Shown here piece by piece: positions 1-12,800 of a stretch of 64,000 nt of DNA. The notes under the pieces were generated by a model. That model had not been told where the DNA came from, did no database searches, and was given only the letters and a program-made list of their open reading frames with translations. This DNA comes from Centropus unirufus (Eukaryota; Chordata; Aves; Cuculiformes; Centropidae). The stretch covers positions 1,294,398-1,358,397 of the forward strand of contig VYZI01000053.1 in assembly GCA_013397695.1 (NCBI GenBank). Direction: 5' to 3'. The position numbers and the translations under genes are program-made. Position 1 is the stretch's first letter. Each line of letters starts with the position of its first letter.

Positions 1-3000
1 TCCCAAGTGAAACAGGTTTCATTAAAACAAGTTGGAAAAAATCAGTCCATGGGATACAGGGTGCCACCCAGCACGAAAATAAGCAAATACAAAAGAATTC
101 CTGGTACACAAACTGCACCAATCATTTGAATTCTGTAGACTCACACACATTCTATTCTACTTACAATGAACAGCCTGTACCAAGACCAAGCTGCACTAAA
201 TCAATCAATACTCCAGCCTAGTGACATATACCTTAAAATGCAATATCTATTCCCTGACCACACAATAGAGTTGTCTTCTGCTGGTACAACAGTTGTCAGC
301 CTGCGACCTCCAGGCAATCAACATACCTATAAGACCAGGTGAGAAGCAAGGCAATGCCTCCCTGCCCAAAGGAGTTGCTAGATCTGAAACATGGAAAGAT
401 TTCTTTCTAGCTCATAATTGATTTTTGGTGCCCCTGATACTCTCTACACGTTGATTTTCTCACTCTGAGAGAGTCTTGAAAAGAGTTTTAGCCTTGCCTA
501 GCTCACAAATATAAAACAGGTTCCCAAAAGCATACAAATATGTATGCTCAAAATAAGAAAAATTGACCCCAAAAAGCAAATAGATAAGCTGTATGTGTTA
601 CCTGTATAGATGAGCTGCAACAGCAGCTTCTGAAGCTCAGAAAAACTATCCCAAGAGCTCCTCTTCAAAGACAAATCTCCAGCAGCCACCACCGCTCCAG
701 AGCACATCCATCTTCCTGCTCCCAGCCACTTCTACCTCCAGGTGCTGCAAATGTCCTTTTGAAGGTTCCCTCACAGCTGCCTTCCCTTGTTGCTCATCAA
801 GCACACACCTGCCCACCACTTTGCTTCCCTCTAGAGCCCTTGGCTGGCCCCTCCCTGAATGCACTCTGTAACTGCCCACGGTATCTACAGCACCTGTAAT
901 GTGGTCGTTTTGATGGAACAAGCTTGGTTTTCCTGTCGGGGAACTGTGATGTTCCACAGTGTTCATAAAGGATTGAGTCAGGAGAAGAGATGCAGGTTTC
1001 TGTCCCAGAGCAAAAGGAGAATTCAGCCTTTTAGCTACCGGTTTAGCCAGAGGAATTGATGGAGACACAAGATCTGTTCTCAACAGAAGAAAACATCCTT
1101 TTTTAGCCCAAACAGCTGAGTAGTGATACCTCCAAAAGAGAGAGAACTACACAAGTTTTGCTACTGACGTTGCTAAAAGTAGGATCAAGACTATTTTTTT
1201 CCTTCAAAAAGTCACATTTTATTTCACCAACAAATCAAAACAGTGAACAGAAATTAACTAACAGCTCATTTTCTCTATAGCATCCCTATAAAAATATTTC
1301 TGGTGGTTTTACATCATTGTTTCCTCACTACCAGTTTTTAAAGATTTAAGAAAGATAATCGAACTCTTCATGAAGGGGTGGAAACCTGAGCTACAATCAT
1401 CTGCACAAGATGAAGGTCTTGATAAATCGATGGCACCAAACAAATACAGGCAGTTGTTTGCTCTCCACATCTGAAAGCTCAGTTTCTCGAGTTTGTCAGA
1501 TTCAATAAACACAATCCATTAGATGATGGAGAAAATGTATCCTGCTACATGGAAGTAGTATAAAAAATTCATTTGAGATGCTAGATTCCATCTCAAAAAT
1601 GTGGCCCTTTTCCAGGGGGAAGTAATAAAAATTAACACAATTTTTTTTTTTTTGGCATAACAGATATTTCATCTGGGTATGTTGTTCTTCATATGTATCT
1701 AGATTTTTATTAACTCTAAAAAGTGAGACCTATGTCATTCTGTCTTCATCACTGCACAAACTGACATACCCGTAAGCACGCATAATTCAATAATTGTGCC
1801 AAGAGATTCTGAAAATAATAGCAAGTAAAATAATAAATATTTCATTTAATAAATAATAAATAGATGGGTAGATGTGACTTCATACACAGTGAGCTTGAGA
1901 AAGACATGATGCATTGGCTGCATCCATTGGGAGTCCAGAGAGAAATTAGAAGTTCCAGGTATGAAAGGGATATTAATTCCTTCTTCCCTGGGTGAGTATG
2001 TAAATTAAGATCCTGGTTCTGGACCTTTGAACCAGCCACCACCACTAAATCCCTTGAAGGTTATACAAGTGCTGTTCTCTCTTTCATGGAGGAAAATAAT
2101 GTGTTAAGATTATTAAATAAAAAGACAAAGACAATGGTCTAACCACTGACATCACAATCCCAGACATGCTTGGATGGGCTGAACTCCAAAGGAAGGGCTA
2201 AAGAAGAGCATTCTTAGGAAGACTGAGGAAAAGGATTAACGCAATGAAGAACTAAGTCTGATTCCTAGCTGTGGCTCCAATATAGGCCTGGCAACTCCTT
2301 AAGAAACTTCTGTAGTGAACTCTTTACCCACAGGAACATCATCTGTTCTCTGAAGGCATGAGAAGGTCAATTCATTTCCATCTGTTAAATGTGCCAGGGC
2401 ATTTAGATTGCAGGGCCACAGAAGGAGAAGCTTAAGAATAAACTTTGATGCAGTCATGACAATGATGCTGTTTTATTAGTCCTAGCCAGCATTTATCAAA
2501 GGAGGGTATAAATCCCTCAAGGTATAATTAAAATACTCTCTCTAATCTTAAGAGGCCACAGTCTAAAGCCTTGAACCAACACACATTTAGAACACGTATT
2601 CTAGAGCCTGCCTCAACATCCACAAGAAGAGAATAAAAATACCTCATTTTTCTCCTTTCACTGACCTTTCTCTTTTCTTCACCTGAACTGCAGTAGAATC
2701 AATAACTTACAAAATCAGAACAAATTCTCATAACCTCAGAAAGCAATAAAATCTTAACATAAATCATTCTAATTGCTCTCAATAATAAAAGACCTAAAGG
2801 GAATTTTTCATCTATGCCATTACTTTTCCATACAAATTTATGTTAACCAATATAGGATGGCAGAGAAAAATACATTTAAAACTTGAACTTGCAGTGTTTG
2901 CATATCAGGCATCCAGACCCTAGCAAGTGGATTATTACCTACTCTGTTTGACACCTATCAGTTTCTCCATATTCTGTAGAGATCCTAGGTGGTGAATCCC

Positions 3001-3924
3001 CAGATTTGAGGCAGTGAGATGAAGGAGGGAGGTAGAAAGAAAAGGAAAACTATACTTGAAATTTTCTGGGTCCTATCACTGCATCAAATACCCTTTACTC
3101 CTCCCACGTTCTTCCTCTTCATACCTGAAAAATCTCTTTTCCTTCTCCCAAGACATATACACAGGAAAAATTTCTCCTCAGCTGCTATTACCATAATCTC
3201 CCAGTTACACAAGAGTGAAAACCCATCATCATTCATCTGAAATACATTATACAAGGAGTTTAGTTAATACACCTGGTGATGAAACACCCCTAAGATGAAG
3301 GGTTGGTTTTCAGAAAGTGTCTTCTAATAATCAGGAAAAATTGCCCAGGTAAATCAAGATCACTCCCCACATTGTTAGTGACTGCACTGAGGGGGGCGAG
3401 AACTGAGAATGCAAGACTAAAAAAAAACCAGTAAAACACAAGCCATGAACCTCTGTTACCATCAGTGCCATGAAAACCTCTAAAATTTGCAGCCTGCTTG
3501 AAAATGCACCCTCCCTTCTAGCTGCAAATAGCAAAGTCCTGATGTGGTTGCCAAGAAACCAGTACTTGCAACTCACAGAGTTCACGTTTGAGAGAGATTT
3601 GCGCTTACAAACGTTCAGGAAAGGAAAACTGAAGCAAATGGAAAATGAAGTATAAATTCCTCTTATGGTTTGGAACTATCATCCTAAAACAAAGCATGCA
3701 TCCCAAATCTTCCCTCCTCGGATTATTATGTTAGCCGAGAAACACTTGTGGACTTTTATCACAACAGTTCCTCTGAATTATGGCATTGACTCCCCATGTA
3801 CCCTATCACACCCAGACTTTATGGGTTTCGCTCATTTCTCTTCATGAATTATAGCCTGGTCACTTCGGTCCTCACCAACATCAAGCTCTTCTAACTCATT
3901 GTCCCACATTGTGGATTACTGGTT
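1..3924. other. Unique AT-rich sequence, no supported gene
   Basis: No recognisable repeat. The longest open frame is a minus-strand one of 145 codons at 646-1083, which has no family match and a length that chance allows in 64 kb read in six frames. A possible minus-strand donor at about 611 (ATACAG followed by gtaacac) has no convincing acceptor partner. Confidence 0.6.
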
Positions 3925-4025
3925 CACTGATTAAATCCAGAGTTAATCATGATTATGGTGCTGCAAAGCACCTTGGGAGGCATGACGTGAAAAGTACTAA
4001 GAAAATGCAATTGAACTTGATTACT
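3925..4025 (+). repeat. Ancient L3/CR1-like LINE tail (fossil)
   Basis: The stretch reads like the 3' end of the old amniote L3 group: a gattaa...gttaat segment, then GCAAAGCACCTTGGGA, then a diverged 'gtgaaaagtactaagaaaatgcaa' end resembling the usual 'atgaaaggcgctatagaaatgcaa' tail. It is clearly different from the younger CR1 copies further right. Recognition is from memory of the family pattern, so the edges are approximate and the exact subfamily is not assigned. Confidence 0.45.
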
Positions 4026-6148
4026 TTGTATCTTCTCAAACCCATTTATATGTAAAAGCCTCTCTTTTATTACATTCAATATTACATTTCTAACAAACTC
4101 CAGTCTCAGTCTAATTTACTCATGCCATTTTTAATAATTACTATTACTGCTTGCGACCAGGGTTTTGACAAGGTTGGGTCATCTCTGTGCATGGCCCTGT
4201 ATAGACATAAAATAAATGGCAACTCCTGGAAAAGATAATTTACAATGAAACAGGCAGTAAAATACATGAAAGACGAGGAAACAACTTCTTGAGACAACTA
4301 AACAGAAAGGTGGGTTTATTTACTGGTGGAAACCGTGAAGTAAATGATGGATTATTCATGTAATTATTATAACCTAAGTTACTAACTGCTTTATAACTTC
4401 CCCAAAACCCATGGATTCACACTAGCCCTCAGTCAAACTATGCTGGTTTTATTTTACATAGCCATTCACTTTTATGGGATTAAGAATAAATAAAAAGTGT
4501 ATCCAGAAAAGTTACAGGCAGTTCTGAAAATCTAAATCTAAAGACTGGCGATTTCTGCGACTCACCAGCCCACTCCCCTATTTACCTCACAGCACCTCAT
4601 TGCAACAGAAGACTTCTTATACGCTATAGGAGCTTTCTGGTGTTGGGTTTCCATAGATACTTTCTTTAGAAGAGGATATCATGAGATGTTCATTGATGCT
4701 CCCACTGCTCTGGAGCTGTTTTGTCATTTACCAGGTGATCCTTGCTGTACTCACTCAAACAGGTGGGCTTCAGCACCTTTGGCCCAGCGGAGGAGTCATC
4801 ATAGAGGTATGAAAATGAGGACTCTAGTTATACTGAGTTAGCCGGGAAAGTAAATGGGTCTGAAGCGTGAATGGCAAAACTCTGAAGATCTCTGCAAGTC
4901 TTGCAGGAATCAAGTCATTCAGAAGGGGTACAAGACTCAGCACTGCTGTGATAGACCTAAGTGTTCTGTTCTTAAGATGTTTTTCAACAGCTTCTCTAAA
5001 GGATGAGGGCAGGTGACCTTCTTCCCTTTAAGCGAGAAGCTTTTCTAAGAGGAACAGAAGATAGCAAAGACCGTGTGCTGCACATCCAGCATTACATCCA
5101 TTAGATGACCCTTCCTATCCAATACCCATTTGCAAGTAAAGAAAGACCAGGGATTTAGGAACATATCCAAGGATAAATCTACATTTCTCCTTTAGGAAAT
5201 GCTTATTTTGTTTAATGAAAAAGAAAAAAAAAAAGAACTAGGCTAAAGTCAGCGTCATGCCACAACTTTGGCTTAGTTCAGTTACGTTGACTCTACCAGT
5301 TCTTGTGCCCTGAATCCCAACATAACATCCAATCCTTGCTTATTTAAAAAGCTATTTTTTATGTAAAAATATTCCTTTCTCTATTTAAATCTGTTTGTCA
5401 TCCCTCGCAGCTTACCTTTACCACAAAATCTGAATAACTGTAACCAAATCCCTTTGAGTTGATAGGGCCCTGCAGTAAAAAAAAATGCAGAAAAGCCAGT
5501 GGAAATTGTAAATACATAAAAAGCACATTCTTACTTATCTGATCAGTCCTGCCAATCTTCCTGCATTAAGGTTGCACACTTACAGCATTATCCTATTTAC
5601 AATCTTAGAGCATACAGGCCTTTAAGACTAACCTCTAAATATCAGTGACAAGCAAAATGCTGTTCTGATAAGGAAGGATTATTGTCTTCCTGTTTAAGAA
5701 AGCAAGTGAAGGGGAAAAATGAAATCAATTAACACCATCTGTCTCTAGAAGTCACTGTGATTCCCCTTATTTTAATTTCTGTTGTTATTAAGGCCTTCAT
5801 CTGAAGCCTATCAGCAGAAACAGCAGAATAGAAACATAAAGTGATACCGTAACAGGTTCATCCTAGTGATGACTGATGGCTTGGTTTCATCACTTTTTAG
5901 TCATCAGACAAAGAAAGCAGGAGGAGCAGGGGGAGATTGTATTGCAGTAATTAGCTGTCCAGGTTTATTAGTACAGAGTATTTGTATGCAGACTAAAGTA
6001 GCAATCTATGCCACATATCAATATACCACATGCAAAATAAGTGAGGAATTTCTCTGTAACCTTTTCTATAAAGGACAGTAATAAAGCAAAACAAGATGAT
6101 TTTAGTACTGATTTACCTACTCAGCCTCTATGCCAAGAATTAATAAAT
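4026..6148. other. Unique sequence, no supported gene
   Basis: Ordinary single-copy DNA. The only coding-like hint is a minus-strand open segment at 4690-4823, discussed under findings. Confidence 0.55.
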
Positions 6149-6154
6149 TTTATT
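6149..6154 (-). promoter_or_regulatory. Possible polyadenylation signal
   Basis: AATAAA is present on the minus strand, about 120 bases after the stop codon of the open segment at 6272-6398. That is a natural distance for a 3' UTR. AATAAA is frequent in AT-rich DNA, so the site matters only if the adjoining terminal exon is real. Confidence 0.2.
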
Positions 6155-6271
6155 CAGTATTTTCTCACAGAGGAAGAGCAACCAAGTTTTTTTCATACCA
6201 TGGAATGTACTCTGTGAAAAGATCAAGGTCACTCTTCAAACATACTTTTTCTCCCTTTAGTTGTGCTTGTG

Positions 6272-6398
6272 TCAGCCTTTAGAGCATTGAAAACGAGCAG
6301 TAATTTCATTCAGGGGTTCCTTAAAACATGTCAGATTCATCACCAGCCGCTGTAAAGCAGCCGTTCGCCAAAGTGACTCAGCACTGGCCACTTGCTGG
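6272..6398 (-). CDS. Possible terminal coding exon, unidentified
   Basis: On the minus strand a good 3' splice-site match (gtgactcagctttctttag, with a branch-point-like gtgactca) precedes an open segment of one base plus 41 codons ending in TGA. The peptide begins QQVASAESLWRTAALQRL and looks helical. An AATAAA follows about 120 bases after the stop. No donor is needed if this is the last exon. I do not recognise the protein. The entry phase (two bases required from the previous exon) does not match the phase-0 end of the candidate exon at 16.3-16.5 kb, so either another exon lies between them or one of the two is wrong. The frame stays open upstream of the acceptor too, so coding potential alone does not mark the boundary. 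Confidence 0.2.
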
Positions 6399-9184
6399 CT
6401 AAAGAAAGCTGAGTCACTGCTCGAGCAGGAGTGTCCTGCATCGGATTCAGCACACATATCAGTGTGTTGTTTACCAGCCTAAGAGGAAAATAAGTTATTG
6501 CTGTGAGTCACTGAGGGAAGGAAAAAACCATAGAAATGAAGATGAATGTTAGGAGCCCAGAAGAAGCAGAAACAATAAACAAAGCTCTGACACACAGAGA
6601 AAGCAGGAATCGAGTGCCAGGAGAAGACAAATACTGCTATAGATTCAGATGTCTTTCTCTGATAACAACCACAAAGATTAGTGTTTGCTGCCAGCTAAAT
6701 CACAAAGAGAAATCTCCTACTGTCCCGTATTATTAGATCGTATTGAACTGTGTAATTAGGCCACCACCAAATTAAGTGCAGCAAAAGTTCAAATTCACTT
6801 CATATAAATATAAATATGCTAAATTAAAGGTTTTGCTCACTGAAAAATCAATAGTGATATATTAATGCATCACTTCAGCATCCGAGATGACATGTTTCCT
6901 ATCCATTAAAGAACTGCAGATTTGCCATGATTAAAGAATCAAACCACTAAAGATGAACCTTTCAGAGCTGGGAAGGCAGGAGCAGCTCTGCTCTGGTTCT
7001 GGCAGACAAAATCATCACTGACAAAATGAACAGAGGAAGGAGGGTGTTTCCAGCATATCAACTGAAAAGTATAATCAAGGAGCGGATTACAAGCATGCTT
7101 GTTCTGAATGATTCATAAAGCGTAATTTCTGCTCTTGCCCGGGTAATTAGGCAGCTTTCAACTCCAGTTCAGATATCTGTTTTGGGGCATTTTTCATTCT
7201 CAGGACTATTAAGCTAATAGAGTTTTTTTCTTGCTTTCAAACATCGACATGAAGGCAAGAGGTATAGAAGTGCAAAATACACTTTCATCAGTCAGTAAAA
7301 GCCCAAGTTTTAAAGCTCCCTGACGTCATTCAAGGCAGAAGAAAAACACAAATCACTGCTGGGTGCATTTCTGAGGAAGCATCCTCAATTACACCTTGGT
7401 AATACCCTGGGTCAGGAAGGATACATACAGAAAAAGCAACTGTGGGCAATTAAAAAAAAAAGTCTCTGGGGCAGAACATATCACATCTGCTCATAAGTGG
7501 CTTTGACTCTGACCTTAGAAATTAAGGAAAAATAATAGTGGAAATAAAATATGATCAAATCTTTACTGCTGACTCTGCTTAATCATACAACTGCTTGGAA
7601 ATTCATAGCAACTTTCAGAGCAGAAATCCGATCTGAGCGCCGATGCTGGCAGACTTGCAAACAGCAGCCTCATAAGACAGAGATCTGTTCTTTTTGTGCT
7701 CTGTGAGGCTCGTATATGAGATCAATTTGCACCTTGCGTTAGGGGTTAATGAATGTCTTACATAGGATAGTGCACAAAAATGGTACTGAAACACAATGGG
7801 CTTTCAGATATCACAGTCTCCTTCTCCGTGGAGCTTAGAAAAACACAAAGCTGGTAACAAAATGAGTGTCACGGATTTGTTGATGAAGCATGAAAAAGCT
7901 TCCTGAGTGAACTGACTCAATCTATTTGGAGAGTGAGAAAATACTTCCTCATACAACATAGGGGTGTCCATCTTATTTCTAGCTGTTCTCCCAGTTCTTT
8001 ACTCTTTTATGTCTTTGTTGTTAGGGATTCTCAAAGCATTTTTGCATGAGGTGTACCAGTGTCTCCATTCCTTTCAGACTAATGTTTTTTAATTATAAAA
8101 GTCTGGCCTTTAATATTCCCCTCAGCCATTGATTTTACAGGAAACATCTGTTACCAAGTGACTCTAAAACACAAGCTGAACTCTTCAGAAAGGTTGAGAT
8201 TTTGTAAAACAGGCACTGCTTTATTTTGCACACCTTGCTCAACGACTGTCAGAGCGTAAACCCTTTTACCAGTACTGGCCTAAAAAATGACAGAAACATG
8301 AAATATCCTATATTCTCATCAATCACTTCAGCCATCCGCTCACAGATCATTTATTCATCACTTCTATAGGGGTTTTTTACTCCAGAAAGACTGTCTATAA
8401 CAACATTTAAGGGGAAGAAAATCTGTCCATTCTCTAATCCTCTGAAATCGTTGTTCACTCTCTTCTCACACAAGGTGGTCTGCAAAGCCTCTTTCCTGGA
8501 GCCTTAAGCTAAGGCAGAGAGAAGCGAGGCCCAGAAAGTTATTACAAGTCCAAGAGGTATGAAATGTCCCAAAACCTTAACTCCTGGCTGCAGAGTATTC
8601 CTTGATTAAACTTTTGTTCCTTGGGCACTTGTGCACGTCCATGTGTGCATACAACCTCCTGGCCACATGCAGGCGATTACATTAAGATGGCATTATACTC
8701 GCTCAGGAACCTCATGGCTCCTTTTATGACAGCAGAAGAAACAACGAATTTTAGGTACAAAGACATAATGACAAAGGTGGAAAACTCATCAATAGATTTA
8801 TTCAACATCGTTATCCTTGACCTCTGCAAAAACTGATCAGTGATGGGCACAGAGCAGGCTGGAACCGTGCTCTAGAAGTCACTAATTGTGATTACTCTAA
8901 AAGCAATAATAACAAATCTGATTTTCCGTTTCAAAACAAGAAGAGAAACATCAAGCTTTCATCTTTCCCTACTCTCTTCCGGAACTGAATTTTTAGACAT
9001 TGACAGGATGAAGACATTGTAGAATATTCATGTTCTCTTTCACAGCAATAAAGCAGTCTGAGCTGCTACAAAGCTGAAAAGCCTCAAAGGTTTAAGGTAC
9101 TTCAATGTGTATTTTCACGAGCCTTACCCACCAGCGACTGGTATTTAATAAACATGGCTTTATTCTTGTGGCACTGTCCGAGGC
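6399..9184. other. Unique sequence, no supported gene
   Basis: Nothing coding is supported. The parts around 6730-6870 and 7080-7260 have TAATTA-type cores in complex sequence (gtgtaattaggccacc, cgggtaattaggcagc) and could be regulatory, without proof. Confidence 0.55.
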
Positions 9185-9310
9185 AAGGAAACAATGCCTC
9201 CAGTTTACAGAAGCAAAACTGCAAGGCACAGCAAATAAGTACCCTGAACAACATTATGCATCCACATCTCTGTGGCAGAACTGGGAGATTCTGGTTCAAG
9301 TCTCTGGAGT
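9185..9310 (-). repeat. MIR-like SINE fossil
   Basis: In order, the segment carries the landmarks of a reversed MIR: a block like 'tttacagatgaggaaactg', then 'aaggcacagcaaataagta' for the cacagagaggttaagtaa part, then 'tggcagaactgggagattctggttcaagtctctgg', close to the MIR 'tggcagagctgggattcgaacccaggcagtctgg' end. MIR predates the bird-mammal split, so heavy divergence is expected. The element type is judged by pattern only. Confidence 0.5.
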
Positions 9311-9711
9311 TAACTGAATAAATTAAGATTTATCCTACAAAAGCACATTTTCTCACTCTGCAGAATGGGATACAATTATAAAACAAGGTATGTACATACA
9401 ACACACTTTAGTGGGCAGGCTCTAAAACTGCCTTTACATCAGCTGGACTAGGAATGTGAAACCAAGTCTTCATAAAGCTCAGTGATCTTGTACCTAACCC
9501 ACAGAGATGACAGGCAGCGAAATTCACTCTACCACAGAATTGTTACCAGAGTCTAAGCCAGCTTGTTTAAACCTAATTAACCGGCTTCTATTACAACCTC
9601 AAATGCAGACATACCTGGAAGTTAGCATTCCAGCCTAGGATGCGGGAAAACGAGTTGCCACTTTCTGCTCTGCTTCACGTCTTCCTACAACTCAGGGAAA
9701 CCAAAGTCTAC

Positions 9712-9850
9712 CTTGTGTTTCAGTTCCTCAGCTTTAAACTGAGGACAACACTTTTCCGCTAAGCATAGCACTTTCCTGCCTCAGAAGATTGTTCTGAGAT
9801 AAACTGTATTAAAAAATCCATAAAAGCTCAGGAAGCATTGTGCTCATTCC
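9712..9850 (+). repeat. MIR/L3-type SINE fossil, second copy
   Basis: The order 'cagttcctcagctttaaactgaggacaaca', then 'cctgcctcagaagattgttctgagataaa', then 'ataaaagctcaggaagcattgtgc' follows the MIR-type string of 'cagtttcctcatctgtaaaatggggataa', 'cctcatagggttgttgtgaggattaaa' and 'gtaaagcgcttagaacagtgcc'. It lies 400 bases from another MIR-like piece in opposite orientation. Boundaries are approximate. Confidence 0.5.
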
Positions 9851-12800
9851 AGAGAAATACTAGCAAACATGCCTGTAGACTTCCTATTTCCAGAAATCTC
9901 TCCCACAATTTATTCGCATTGAGACAGCTTACCACTTGCACATTAAATTCTTACATTTATGGTTACTAATTTCTTCCATTCTAAATGCAAATGTATTCGA
10001 TTAAAATGATCTTTGCAAAAAAATTCCCTCATTTATTTTTCATATAAACAAAATTTAAATCCTTTCTTCCCTCAAGTTACTTATTTGCAGGTTACATCCA
10101 CGTACACTAATACTTCTTACTTTAAAGGCAATCAAGCTGCAGAAATTGCCAGCAACCTTCTATGCAAAACAAACCCTAAAAAGCAAAACAAAATAAATTA
10201 TCACATGTATTACAGGAAAAACCTATAAGGTAGAACAACTGTCCTATAATAGCTATAATAATTCTAACTCATATTTGCACCAAAGCAATGTCCTTGGTAA
10301 GTAGCCAGGGATGCCTCAGCCTGTGACCTTCCTGAAGTAAAGTCTCATCATTTCCTCATCCTCTCTAATGTGACACGGAACCAATTATGTTCTTTTTGCT
10401 TCCTATGAACTAGAGGGGAATGTTCTACCTTTCTTTTCCAACGACTTCCTTTGAGTTATTCTCTGGAGACTCATCTCTCTTCCCCAGTACCAACAGGAGT
10501 GTCTACACTATTTCCCCTCTGCTCAAAGAAATTATAATCTCCGCTCATCTTTCTCTTCCGTTATTGCAATCATGACCGGGTACACTTCCAGCTTCTCAGA
10601 CAAGAGGATGCTGATCCAGACAACTCCTGGAAAACAGACTGCATTTTCTTTACCTTACAATAAAGCCAACAAGGAAGACAAAGAGATAGATAGTAGCAAA
10701 TAAATCCTGAAGGACACCTGAGGACACAGCCGGTGAAGTGTGTGCAGGACACAATGAATAAATAATAAGAAAGAACTCAGATACTCAGGACAACAGATGA
10801 GAACCAAAGAATGTCCTCTTCAAATCTGTTCCTCTTGGACTTTACCAGGTTCCAATGGGATGAAAGCTTAAATGTTACATTTATAAACCCTTTACAGCAT
10901 GTCCTTAAAATTCTCTTCATGTAAGCACTTACTGACAAAGCAATGACAGAAATAAGTTGATTCTAGTAGTTAAAAATTAATCCAAGGTCAATCATTTTAG
11001 AAAAAAACTGTGAGAAGTGATAATCCTTTCATTTATTGCTATGAGGTGAATATTTCACTTTCTCCAGCAAATCCTTACCTTTGAGAGTATATATGTGCAC
11101 AATAAACACAGGATTACCTTCACCTGCAGGAAATAAAGAGATCCCCTTCGTGCTGTATATGCCATAGATTATTTTTAATTGTTAATACAGCCTTTTTTGC
11201 CACTGAACCACAGAGAAAGCTACATTAATTATTGTCCTTTCTGAATAATTTTTTCCTGCTGTATTAATATGGTCAACTTTTTCAAACAAAATATTAGGAA
11301 AATTGCAGTCTAACCTAGTGGAAAGATCTTCGCATCCAGAACAGGTCTGTAGCAGCTCCATGTGCTTGTACTAGGCAAGTGTCAAATTCCTGGCTGTAAT
11401 TGCTTTTGAAGTTGATTAGCACAGAAGACAAACAACCTGATCAGGTTTGTATTGGGTGGATCATTTCTCATACACTACAAGTGTTTCCTTTATACCGAAC
11501 CTACATAAGCTCTTTCGGGGGGATTCCTCCTCCTCAGAGAAGATGTAAGATGCTAGGGCCATTAGAACAGGGGGCAAACAATACTGGCTCAAGCAATGAA
11601 CACCTGCAACCTGAACTTCTCTTTCTTCATAGAGATAACCCTGTATTATTTATTGACTGGAAGGGGGATCAAACCACCCACCAAACAAAACGCCCTCCTG
11701 TCATAGCAGCCCTGTGAGGAAGGACCTCTAAAGTGTGAGCAATCTGTGGTTCAAAATTCTTCTCTCTCTGATCTCTGCTGGGAGATGCACAGCTCATCCT
11801 CTAAAATTCACATGGGTTGTGGAATCTGCAGCCTTGGAATACTCAAAACTTAACTTTGCAAGGTCTTGAGCAACCTTGTCTCCACTGGTCCTGCTTTGAG
11901 GGTGGGGGTGGACAAGAGGACCTCCAGAAATTCTTTCCAGGCTAAGTTATCCTGTGATATCCATTACTTCTTTTAAAATTAACCTTTTGCTAGGGTTTCT
12001 CCTGTTCACCAAAACATTTCTATTGAAGTTACTACTGTAAAATCTAACCATTTGCCCTATTACTCAAGCTTTTTGTTTTCACATCTGTTTCCATTTCTTT
12101 TAAAATAACAAAGAAACCGGGGCTGAAGTGTTTCAAATTATCACCAGTCACTAATACAAGGAGAAAGCAATTTCTTAGGGCTAATTTAATGCGCTTCTGT
12201 ATCTTGTAATTTATTTTGATCCTGTGTTCTCTCTTCCTTTCCAGGCACAATGCCAAAGAAGTTAAAGAGGATTTTTTCTGGCTAGATTTCCAATATTCTT
12301 CTCAGTTTGGCTTTTTTGAAGTCTACAGATAGAGGTGGATGCATGGCATGGAGCCAAGCTGCAGTCATTTTTAAGGATTAAGGCATGTGAAGCGGGTATT
12401 AAAGTAGAGAAAGTAAACATCTATTACTGTAGCAAAGCACACCTTAGAAGGAGGAGGTGGACATCTTTTCTTCTAGGGTAGATAGAGGGAGGAATATTTC
12501 CTAAGAAAGAAATGTTTGTTTTTTTCGAGTGATCTTATAGAGATAGCACTTCAAGAGTTCAGGGAGATCTGAAGAGTTTTTACCTTCATGGCCACAACCC
12601 GCACTAGACAAAATGCAGAAGGATAACAATTTTGGGCAATTTTTAAAAATTGGGAAGAATGGGATGTCAGCCCATTAACAGGCGCACTGTGTAATAAAGT
12701 AACTTACATCACTTCCGTCATCATTGGCAGAGTAATTAGCACTGGATTTTAATGTGGATTTCTATACTAATTTCTTGTCACATATGTGGGAAACGGGCTG

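Noticed and set aside
646..1083. 145-codon minus-strand open frame
   Set aside because: Several frames of this length are expected by chance in a window of this size, and no motif or splice pair supports it.
9102..9230. Minus-strand exon-like segment with acceptor tgctgtgccttgcag and donor gtaaggc
   Set aside because: It overlaps a MIR-like fossil, whose core naturally supplies such splice-like strings, so a coding exon is unlikely.
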